Shown here: positions 26,930 to 35,432 of the stretch, in pieces
How the letters are laid out: each line of letters begins with the position of its first letter
Position numbering within the stretch: position 1 is the stretch's first letter
Assembly (NCBI RefSeq): GCF_022201045.2
Contig: NC_068564.1
Location: 32,021,001 to 32,085,000 of the forward strand
Direction of reading: 5' to 3'
Length of the DNA stretch: 64,000 nt
Source of the DNA: Citrus sinensis
Lineage: Eukaryota > Streptophyta > Magnoliopsida > Sapindales > Rutaceae
Program-made: the position numbers and the translations under genes
The notes under the pieces: generated by a model
The model's database searches: none
Seen by the model: the letters and a program-made list of their open reading frames with translations, nothing else
What the model was told of the DNA's origin: nothing

Positions 26930-27069
26930 CTATTTAGTTATTTACTTAAAAAAAAAATTTCTGTATATTCGGGTGGTCCTCTAGACACAAGTGAGAGCGC
27001 ACGTGTCTCTTCACCCGTATCGTATTTCAATTTTTTTACAAAGAATCGACTATTCAAAGATACGATCCA
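26930..27069 (+). other. Viral intergenic region upstream of promoter repeats
   Basis: A non-coding stretch between ORF2 and the promoter repeats. It contains an A run at 26949-26958 and a GC-richer block near 26970-27020, with an imperfect inverted repeat around acacaagtgagagc/gcacgtgtctcttcac. No reading frame of interest. Confidence 0.4.
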
Positions 27070-27072
27070 AAT

Positions 27073-27200
27073 GTTACTGTGCACTTAAAGCTCCGCTACA
27101 GTGAATAGTGCAGATTTCCAGAGTTTACTGTGCACTTAAAATCCCACTACAGTGAACAGTTTAAAGATCTTTGTATAAAAACCGAGAGAAAGACTCAGAC
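27073..27200 (+). promoter_or_regulatory. Viral pregenomic-RNA-type promoter with direct repeats and TATA box
   Basis: Two direct repeat units (27073-27109 and 27124-27160, period 51) each hold TTACTGTGCACTTAAA followed by CTACAGTGAAxAGT. A TATA box, TATAAAA, lies at 27174-27180. Transcription would be expected to start around 27205-27215 and run rightward. The layout, with repeats followed by TATA and a long non-coding leader, is that of a caulimovirid pregenomic RNA promoter. Confidence 0.72.
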
Positions 27201-27227
27201 TCCTCAGGTTTTTCATTTCTAAGTTTA

Positions 27228-27916
27228 GAACTTCTCTCTCTTCTTCTCTCCCTTCTCTCTAAAATTCTCTCTCTCCCTCTCTCTCTGGGAATAGGAATCT
27301 GGAATCCGAAGACAAAAATGAATTTCTCCTGTCTTCAGATTAATTTCCCATTATTTCCCTTTCTTCTCTACAAAGAAAACCAACCGATGTAAGCATTTCA
27401 TTCCAGTTTCATTAAAGCATTTGTAATTTTATTTAAAGCAATTTACTTTCCGCAATTTAAATTTCTGCAATTTAATTTTATGTAACATTTAAATTTCCGC
27501 AATTTACATTTAAAGCATTTAAATTTCAGTCTTTTAAAGTTTTTATGCATGCTCTGCAGACTGATCTGTATCAGATCTGCCATATAAATTGTACGTTCAT
27601 AAAAGCTTTAAAAGACTGAAATTTAAATGCTTTAAATGTAAATTGCGGAAATTTAAATGTTACATAAAATTAAATCGCAGAAATTTAAATTGCGGAAAGT
27701 AAATTGCTTTAAATAAAATTACAAATGCTTTAATGAAACTGGAATGAAATGCTTACATCGGTTGGTTTTCTTTGTAGAGAAGAAAGGAAAATAATGGGAA
27801 ATTAATCTGAAGACAAGAGAAATTCATTTTTGTCTTCGGATTCCAGATTCCTATTCCCAGAGAGAGAGAGAGAGAGAGAGAATTTTAGAGAGAAGGGAGA
27901 GAAGAGAGAGAAGTTC
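27228..27916. repeat. Viral leader as ~320-bp inverted repeat with 50-bp spacer
   Basis: The left arm (27228-27547) is repeated in inverted, near-identical form at 27598-27916, with a 50-bp unique spacer at 27548-27597. Both arms contain CT/GA-rich microsatellite parts and the tract of repeated TTTAAA/GCAATTTAAA-like words. The microsatellite is longer in the right arm. The left arm is in normal position behind the promoter, so the right arm is the extra inverted copy. An RNA reading through would fold into a long hairpin. Confidence 0.92.
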
Positions 27917-27917
27917 C

Positions 27918-27940
27918 AAGATATTATAATAAATAACCAA
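27918..27940 (-). repeat. Right copy of 23-bp boundary inverted repeat
   Basis: Exact reverse complement of 19565-19587. It begins one base beyond the end of the inverted leader arm and closes the viral complex. Confidence 0.9.
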
Positions 27941-28436
27941 ATTTATTTATTGTAAATGACCTTTTCTGTGAGTTCCCATTACCAAGGAAGAGAGAGATTG
28001 CCGCAACTATCCAACTTTGAATAATTGAAGCAATACTACTGTAACTAGACTTTATTAGTTAAATGTAACTGAAGATGTAAATTTAAAATTTGTTGAATAG
28101 AGTGACAAAAACTGGTGGTTAAATTAAGTTCTAAATTAAAAAAGAAATTTGGTAAATTCCAATCACTCCCTTATACAGTAGATACATGGAAGCAGGAAGG
28201 GTTTAAAAAGAAAAAAAAACTGCTTTGATCAATAAATTAATTCAAATTCATTGAACGTCTATGTCACGTTGAAATGAATACATAATTTGTGGTCGAAATT
28301 GATAATTCCGCAATCACAATCGAATTATTTCAACAACAGTAAATGTTTCTTGATCATGGAAGTTGATTGATTCAATAGGTTGTCACCAACTTGAAAGCAG
28401 TCTTCAACAAGAACATGAATGAAACCATGACCATCT
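27941..28436. other. Intergenic, downstream of BAHD gene
   Basis: AT-rich DNA between the viral complex and the acyltransferase stop codon. It should contain the BAHD 3' UTR in its right part. I see nothing else. Confidence 0.4.
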
Positions 28437-29795
28437 CTATATGATATCTTCATAAAAGTGCTTCTTGAAAGCTTCCATATGACATACTTGCAAACACAAA
28501 GCAACAATCAATCCTCCTTCTTCATTTGGATTTGGCAAAATCAATGAATCCCCATCAAAATCATGAGTCCCTGGGCCCATATGAATCTCTTTCCCCCATC
28601 CAAAATCAAGTCCATAGATTGGCAAAGTCAACCAACTCACCACCCCAAGATTAGGGTTTCCATAAAATGGCCCTTCATCTCCCCCTAATGCATGCAAATC
28701 TTGAAACTTAGTCAAGTCTGGCTGATTCTTCAAATACTCAATCCCAGATCTCACATACTCCTCGGTCACCGACACGATCGCCCTCCGTATTTTGCTCGAC
28801 GCGTATCCCAACGGCTTTGACACTAGCTCTCCGGACCGGCTAAGGGCGATCACATCAAGAGTTGCGTTCCCGAAGTACCCTAGTGGCAAAGGTGGCTGCA
28901 TGCGGCTACGTGAATCAACACAAACACCCAATGCAGTTGTCTGCTCGGCTTTATGCCCACGTGCCTTGCATGCACATCGCCACAAATGTCCCGTCACCGT
29001 CTCATACCGGCTAAACGGACGTCCGATATCGTTACAGTGACCTTCATTTGCCATGTTCTTAAGCTTCTTCACTTGGATTTCGCTTAGCTTTAACATGGAC
29101 ACAGTGGTCATCTTCTTTCGCTCTTCAATGTTATCCGTTTGCCCGATCAAGAGCGGAGGATGATCAAACTCCGCATGATCAAGCAAAGGATAGGAGACCG
29201 GAGGCTCTCCGGCCTGTAAAACTTTCCGGTCAAGAAACGGTGGCAACCCCAACGGCTCGCGTCGGGCGATCCTGGCCCACTCAAAGATAAAATGAAGTGC
29301 ACTGGGACCATCTGCGACTGCATGGGATATAGTAAAGCTTAGGCTAATTCCTCCACATTGAAACCTCGTTAATTGCACGAGAACCAAAGGGAGTTCTTGA
29401 ATTGGGAGAGTATAATCAACGGCGGGTACAAGATAATTATACTCCGGACGCGGCGAAAGATCACCTAAATCTTGGAGTTTAGCCCTAGACTCAGCCTCGA
29501 CGAGCTCGACACCAGCGGCATTGCACTCGAGCTCGAGACGGCCGCGGCCTATCCATCGTAGCCGGCCGGCAAGGGGGTAAAAATGAACCAAGGCAAAGCT
29601 GAGTGAGTCTTTCAGGGTCTTGAATACTTTGTCAGATGGATTGAGCCAGTTTTCTGAAGGCTGCTGATAGAAATAAATCGTGGGTATGTGAGTAATGGTG
29701 CCAATTTGATCCAATTCTGATAAAGGTAAAATGCCATTGTATGTTGGCTCTGCTGGCTTGACTGTGCAACGATTCTTGAAACTCACTGCTGCCAT
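28437..29795 (-). CDS. BAHD (HXXXD) acyltransferase, spermidine hydroxycinnamoyl transferase-like
   Basis: BAHD enzymes transfer an acyl group from a CoA thioester to an alcohol or amine acceptor in the cytosol. This is an intact, intronless frame of 452 codons plus stop. The catalytic HxxxD motif is HAVAD at residues 158-162 and the structural DFGWG motif is at 397-401. FYPLAGRL near residue 72 is also typical. The N-terminus ([20 protein letters not shown]) resembles the clade of spermidine hydroxycinnamoyl transferase and HCT/HQT, so a phenolamide or phenolic-ester product is likely. The exact acceptor cannot be read from sequence. GC content is clearly above its surroundings. A TATA box lies 92-100 bases upstream of the start. 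Confidence 0.9.
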   Translation of the reverse strand: MAAVSFKNRCTVKPAEPTYNGILPLSELDQIGTITHIPTIYFYQQPSENWLNPSDKVFKTLKDSLSFALVHFYPLAGRLRWIGRGRLELECNAAGVELVEAESRAKLQDLGDLSPRPEYNYLVPAVDYTLPIQELPLVLVQLTRFQCGGISLSFTISHAVADGPSALHFIFEWARIARREPLGLPPFLDRKVLQAGEPPVSYPLLDHAEFDHPPLLIGQTDNIEERKKMTTVSMLKLSEIQVKKLKNMANEGHCNDIGRPFSRYETVTGHLWRCACKARGHKAEQTTALGVCVDSRSRMQPPLPLGYFGNATLDVIALSRSGELVSKPLGYASSKIRRAIVSVTEEYVRSGIEYLKNQPDLTKFQDLHALGGDEGPFYGNPNLGVVSWLTLPIYGLDFGWGKEIHMGPGTHDFDGDSLILPNPNEEGGLIVALCLQVCHMEAFKKHFYEDII

Positions 29796-29886
29796 TGTTA
29801 TTGTTTTTATTATTTTTTAATTAGGGCTTTGAAGAACGATTTTTATAATTGATATTGTTGGTGGTGTTATTGCAAATGGGTGGTGG

Positions 29887-29896
29887 TATATAAAGA
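29887..29896 (-). promoter_or_regulatory. Probable TATA box of the BAHD gene
   Basis: The plus-strand sequence TATATAAAG, read on the minus strand as CTTTATATA, lies about 95 bases upstream of the acyltransferase start codon. That is a usual position for a plant core promoter with a short 5' UTR. Confidence 0.5.
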
Positions 29897-30969
29897 GATT
29901 ATTTGATAAAGATTCCGGTAAAGCTGGGGGCAGTTTTTGAAAATGAAATCTTCATGAACTTGACAGTTGCCCTGGAAGAGGAAGAATTTAAGGTCAGCCC
30001 ATTGGCACATGGATCAAGAATGGAAAGAATGAAACAGGGAGCTGGTTCAGTTGCATTAGGACTCACAGATTTTTAATATTACTTATTTGAGTGCTTTAGA
30101 TGAATAACTTTCCTATTCAGTAACTTATATTGGTGGGTAGGTCAGCAGTATGAAAGTTGTTGATGTAAAATTAGGCCTTTAACTTTAGAAAGTTATCACT
30201 GTAGCGTAAATTTCGGCTTATAAAATTGGAATATAAATTTGTATCTTAAAGAGTATTGTGGCATAAAATGATATTGAAATGTTAATTATTAGTATAGAAT
30301 ACAATATATAGTAGTTTCTAAAATTCTGCATCGAAAGACCAAGAGTGGGGGTAGCCAAACGTGTGCCAACAATGGTATCCAACTTACTTCAATCACTGAA
30401 GTAATAAAATGAACCTCCCTAAAGTGTGTGGTAAAAATATATGGGTTAAGTAGCAGGTGTGGTAGGAATAGAAAAGGGAGCTAAGTAAAAATTATTGTTA
30501 GAAATTGTATGTTAATATCCGTGCCAAAGCTTATAAATACATGGCCATGTCTTCAATTGTAAGCACCGAAGCCGAACCTGAAAAAAAAAAAAAGAGTGTT
30601 CTCCCTTATAAATTCTTAATTATCTTCTTTCAACTCTCTTGTTTAGAATTTTAAATTCTAGGTTCACATTCTCCCCTAATCTGATCTCTATATGAGTTTT
30701 TAAAAAAAATTATTGACATGCGGCTTCATTAATCTCAATCGCCACTATTTGTTTCCAATATTTAACTGCCCATAAAACGTGCATTTTGTCCCTCACTTTC
30801 CAAAATAAAAATGCTCCCTCTCAAAAGTAAGGCTTCGTGAAATCATTGGGAAAATGTTTTAATCCAAGATACCAGATTTGAACATTCTATATGTACAATA
30901 TAGTAACAAATTTTAGATTATGGAACATTATTGAGTAACAAACAGAAAATTTTTATGCCATATTCTTAG
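29897..30969. other. Intergenic between BAHD and defensin-like genes
   Basis: AT-rich with no coding potential. The part at 30530-30700 has a TATA-like word, a 13-A run and a CT-rich stretch that looks LTR-like, but I find no terminal TG..CA or repeat partner. Its right end must hold the 3' UTR of the defensin-like gene. Confidence 0.35.
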
Positions 30970-32031
30970 TTAACACAAATGGATGCAATAACAAGCAAGA
31001 TTAGGATACTCAACGGCCTGGCATAATCCATGGCCATCTTGATCAGATCCGGGGAATTTTTGGCTACATGTTGAGTCACAATCTTCGTCACTGCACCCGC
31101 CCTGAGGGTTTGGACCGACATAATATTTGCAGAGTTTTTTATCACCACGACCAGCACAAGGATAAAAGCATCTGCAATAATCAGTGGCATCACAAGATCC
31201 ATTGCCACGGGGACGGTTTGATGCGCAAAATTTATTGCAATCAGGAGTCGTACGGCCATCACATGAGCCATAATTTTCACTACATATTTGCCCTTTTACT
31301 TCGACCAACATGGTTACTGCTAAAAATAATGTGTATGAGATTTTACTAGCTCAACGAACAAAATATAAATAAATAAGATTAAAAAATATGTATGGAGGAG
31401 AAGGGAAGCATTGGAAGCTGTGGAGACTTTCTTCATTGTGATAAGAAATTGATTTGGCTAATTAATTAATTCGTGTTGGTGATGAGTTCGATATGGTGTA
31501 ATGAGTCGATGTTTATATAGAGTGACGAATTGGGTACCGGCATTTATGAGGTTAATATGTCATAATCATGTAATTGTTGTCTTATACCTAACATTTCAAT
31601 ATTTTTGAAGAAAAGTAGTGTTATACATCTCAAATTTTTTTATCCCAAATAATGTGGCATTCATTAATTAGTTAGTGAGATAATACAATTAATTCAATCA
31701 ATCTTATAAAGAATTACCAACCACTCAATTAACGATACATCATTTGGGATCAGATTTAAGATAAAAAAAATTTGAGATGTCCATCGTTACTCAAAAAGTT
31801 CAAATCTCTACAATAAGTAATTAATGCAGATAATAGATATGCAAATTGTTTGTTTTTTAGAGAAACAAATCTTTGCTAATTAAAATAAATTAAGTGTGTG
31901 TCAAATGAGATTTTTTCCTGGTGAACGAACAACAACTTTATCTTAAATAAGATTAATGTATATGTACCTGCTAAGAGTGAGAAGAGGAAGAGGAGCGAAG
32001 CATTGGAAGGAGATGAGGATACCTTCTTCAT
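30970..32031 (-). CDS. Two-domain defensin-like (DEFL) secreted cysteine-rich peptide
   Basis: Two exons on the minus strand: 32031..31968 (signal peptide) and 31319..30970. They join in frame to 137 residues plus stop. The exon 1 donor is GCAG|GTACAT and the acceptor TTTTTAG|CA. The N-terminus MKKVSSSPSNASLLFLFSLL is a clear signal peptide. The mature part (from about KGQICSENYGSC) has 16 cysteines in two blocks of eight, each ending in a CxC-type pair and a final Cys (YCRCFYPC; CYCIHLC). Such tandem defensin-like proteins are secreted and are studied in defence or reproduction; the role here is unknown. The intron contains a decayed second copy of promoter and exon 1, plus a small MITE. A TATA box (TATATAAA, minus strand) lies near 32103-32111. 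Confidence 0.82.
31380..31562 (-). pseudogene. Decayed promoter/signal-exon copy 1 of the DEFL gene
   Basis: This copy has an ATG at 31436 starting MKKVSTASNASLLLH, homologous to the intact exon 1. The end of the exon with its splice donor has been lost by a deletion of about 26 bases relative to the 31968-32031 copy. A TATA-containing upstream stretch similar to that of copy 2 follows, near 31511. Since it lies inside the intron of the working gene, it is probably spliced over. Confidence 0.7.
31625..31780. mobile_element. Small MITE with ~20-bp terminal inverted repeats
   Basis: The ends read ACATCTCAAATTTTTTTATC and, on the opposite strand, ACATCTCAAATTTTTTTTATC. The outer 60 bases are also partly complementary (CCCAAATxATGT). 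Total length is about 155 bp, with no coding capacity. I could not settle the target-site duplication. Confidence 0.65.
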
Positions 32032-32059
32032 GTTGAAAGAATTTGGAGACTGAATTGAT

Positions 32060-32165
32060 TAATTTGCGTTGCTGATCAGTGCAATAATCAATCAGTCGAT
32101 GTTTATATATAGTGATGATCAATCGGGGGTACTGGTACGTACGCATGAGGTTGGTAGGATATTAA
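32060..32165 (-). promoter_or_regulatory. DEFL core promoter (copy 2, in front of intact exon 1)
   Basis: This contains the stretch gtcgatgtttatatatagtg, i.e. a minus-strand TATA box about 75 bases upstream of the start codon at 32031. Related stretches occur at 31478-31562 and 33895-33990. Retention of the TATA region in all three copies suggests it is the core promoter. Confidence 0.6.
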
Positions 32166-33819
32166 TTTTTGACATATTTAGATTTAAGATAACAATGCCA
32201 TGTCTGTTTTCAACCAAAAAGGGGGAAAAAAAAGTAAATGGATTGTTATTAACAAGAGTTTCTCATTAGGGTTTCGATATCATTGGAAAAATAATTTTGG
32301 ATCGATAATCTCTAGAATGCAGAAATAGCAGTGAACTAATTTAATTGAAAGTTCGGTAGGTGGGCAAAAGTTGTTCAAAGAGAAACAAAAGTTCTTTTTC
32401 AAATTTGTTAATTAGAAATAAAAATAATAAGTATGAAACGTACGTGATCTTGCCATTTATTTTTATAGTATTTTGGCTACTTTTAGTTGTTGATAAGAAT
32501 AAAACGACTTACTTAGAAATTCAGTTTTCATTTTTCCACTTCTGAAATCTAGTTATTTTAGTAGTTGTAATATTTGATCCCTTCATACCAACTCCCGCTA
32601 ATTACTTTTATACTAATACATATTTTATCCTTTTGTAAAATAATTTAAAAGGATAAACAGCTCTTAAGTGCACTTGCATGATAATTTATATTAATATCTA
32701 ATTTAGCTATCTGATTTCTTAAATCCTAATTTCTTTTAAACTTTTAAATTATTGACTCTTCTCAAATATTGGATATTCTAATATTGTAATCACGGAAGAA
32801 ATTAATTTATAGTGCTAAATAGAGGATGATGAAGAAGTATCAACTCTTTTTTAATGGTTATTTGCAACAATGGATAAAACCTTTGAAAAGAAAGAGACAA
32901 ATTATAGTAATTATGAGATTTTTTTTTCCTTTTAAAAATAGGTTTTATAAGTTTTATTATGATGGATGCTTGGAAAAAAAGATAAAACTTAAAATGAGGG
33001 CAAATGATGGCAACTCTTTTTTTAATGGGGTTAACTAAAAAGTGAGGGCTGGTGAGATATAATAAGGGGGGTTCAAATTTCACCACTGTTTTAGAAGAGA
33101 GTAAATGTTTGTTTAGTCTCTATGTTTCAACTTAAGTAACCGTTTAGTCCCTATATAAAAAAACATACCTCGAAACACTTATGTTGTTAAATATGTTATA
33201 CACTTAGGGTCATTTTGGTAATGTTATAACTTTTAAAATAATTATTATTAGTTGTACTGTATAAATTATCAACTGTAAAGAAAATCATTTAAACATTTAG
33301 TAAAATTTGAAACAACAATGTAAAGTGGCGATGTCCGGTCTTTTTCTTTTCTTTATTAAATATTTGTATTGATGCTTGATATCAAACACATATAATGATA
33401 TTTTAGGTAACTTTAGTTTATAAAGTTTAAGCCAATTATTCAATTAATTTCTTTTTTTTTAATTCCTCAAAAATCTCTACTGTGTAAATATATATGATAA
33501 AATCAACATAATTAACTAATGATAATCTATTTTCTTATTAGGTCATGTGGATATGCTGCCAAAATTCCATTTTATTCCCTAAGATAGTTACTTAGTTATC
33601 CTTTTTCATGTGTTTAAGCCATAAGGAGGCTCATAAATTATTTTTCCAATTTATTTTTTCTTGTGGTACCCTCAATATACTACAATCGGTCGATGTATCC
33701 GTTCGATTAATTGCAATGATGAACTTATTGTGCAGTTGTATATGTTTTATCATTAAAAAAAAAAAGGTGTATACAAAGACAAGACAAACCCACAAATGTA
33801 AACATAGGGAAAAAAAAAA
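32166..33819. other. Intergenic AT-rich DNA between DEFL copies
   Basis: I see no gene here, only AT-rich sequence with poly-A and poly-T runs. It separates the working DEFL promoter from the orphan copy 3. Confidence 0.4.
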
Positions 33820-33990
33820 AAGAATTTGAAAAGTGATGATGATACGCCTTCTTCATGTCGAAGGAATTTGGAGATATTGTTGAGTAATTTGTGTTGCTGA
33901 TGAGTGCGATAATCAAATGAGTCGATGTTTATATATACAGTGATGAATTATGAGTATTGCCATTTATGATGAGGTTGAAATGATATTAAT
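33820..33990 (-). pseudogene. Decayed promoter/signal-exon copy 3 of the DEFL gene
   Basis: An ATG at 33856 begins MKKAYHHHFSN, aligned with the intact signal exon for the first dozen codons before it runs into A/T-rich sequence. Upstream, 33895-33990 matches the TATA-containing region of the other two copies (gtcgatgtttatatatacag). No second exon lies beneath it, so it is an orphan remnant. Confidence 0.65.
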
Positions 33991-35432
33991 AATTGAAAAC
34001 TTTAAATATAAGATAACAATGGCATGTTGTGTTTTTTCAACCGAAAAAAAAGGTTGATGGAATTTTTTTTTTTAATTAGGGTTTATATATCTTTTTAAAA
34101 ATGATTTGTACAGTCTTTGGAATAAAAGAGTAATCGTAAACGAATTGAGAATATAGAGTACGAGTAAATAAAGTACAATGTAAAAATTTGGTCAAATTTA
34201 TTAATTAAAAATAAAAAGTGGTCAGTATCAAACATTATTTTGTCATTGGTTGTTATATATATATATATATATGGGTCTTGCTACCGTGCAACCACCACCA
34301 TCAATCATGTAATAAGTTACATGCTTTTATTTTTGAGATTATTTTACTAACTTTATATGATTAAACCTATTTAAAAAATTATTGAAAGCTCAGGCCCGTC
34401 TAAACCCGACCCAACCAGGCCCATTCAAACAGTTTTATAGAAAACTCGGGTCTGCTATCAATTTCAAACCTGCAATTTGCCAGTTTTACTTTTAATACTC
34501 GTTTATATGTTCCAATCCAATTCAATTAGTCAATTACCAACTATCATCAATCGTGCAAACTACATGAGAATTTTTGTTGTTGCATATTCTTGGCGATTAA
34601 GAGAAATCAAAAGCACTTAATTTCAATTTCCTGTTAACAAAAGTAATTGACAGTTTAGGCAACTGTAATATCAGATAACAAAAGATATTGACAGTTTGGC
34701 ATTAAAAAAAAAAAAAACTATTTGACGAGAGAAAACATGAGAAATACAAAAACCATCCTCACAAATAGTTGAAACGTAACGAAACTTCGGGTGGAATACA
34801 AAATGAAAAAAAAAAAAAAATCACACTTTTTATTGTCAGAAAAAAGAATAAGGGACTAGTCTTTACACTCTGCTGTACACATTTTTCATCCTCAAGTTGA
34901 AAAATACAACCTAAAGTGTCTCCAATTCCAAGCCACTAATCACTATACCAAAAATCAATCGCTTAATGAAAAATGAAAATGATATTTTTTTTAAAAAAAA
35001 TGCAAGTTCACAACCAACCTGCGACCATAAAGAATAAACAAAGCAGCTAACTCAATCAAGATGAATTTAAGCAGGGGGAAAAAAAAAACCAAAAAATGCT
35101 AGACATTCAAACCACCGGGTGACGGAAAAAAAAAAAGGAAAAAATCTTTTGTTTTGTCCATCAATCATGAAAACCAGCTTCTTGGGAGCACAAGCAGCTA
35201 AAAATGCACTGATGCTGTCCCTTTCACTCCTTAGAAATTGAGTTCACCAACTGCGGGAAGAAAGAACATAGCGCAGGCCAGTTAGAATGACTTGGGAACT
35301 GCTATTATGGATATTAAACAAAATATTTTCACAAGGATTTGAAATGATTTACAAGTAAGCTTTCTCTTCCACCTGCAAGGCTGCAACATCAACTGCAGGG
35401 AGATGAACACAATGCAGAGGCAACAAGGAGAC
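33991..35432. other. Intergenic downstream of villin
   Basis: AT-rich DNA with a (TA)n run at about 34254-34272. The right part, from about 35000, presumably contains the villin 3' UTR. No coding region was recognised. Confidence 0.4.

Larger units (their letters stand above)
19565..27940 (+). mobile_element. Endogenous pararetrovirus (Caulimoviridae, florendovirus-like), rearranged
   Basis: The gene order is movement protein, capsid with CCHC knuckle, DTGA protease, reverse transcriptase and RNase H in one frame, then a second overlapping frame and a promoter with leader. There are no LTRs, integrase or tRNA-flanked ends, which is the pattern of an integrated plant pararetrovirus. The two-ORF plan, with a second protein of unknown function, fits the florendovirus group; a petuvirus-like relative is the alternative. 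The left edge (19588-19816) is made of shuffled viral fragments and the right edge is an inverted copy of the leader. The whole is bounded by a perfect 23-bp inverted repeat. All large frames carry stops, so the copy is dead as a virus. Confidence 0.9.

Noticed and set aside
30530..30720. Possible solo LTR (TATA, A run, CT-rich end)
   Set aside because: No TG..CA ends, no target duplication and no partner repeat in the window.
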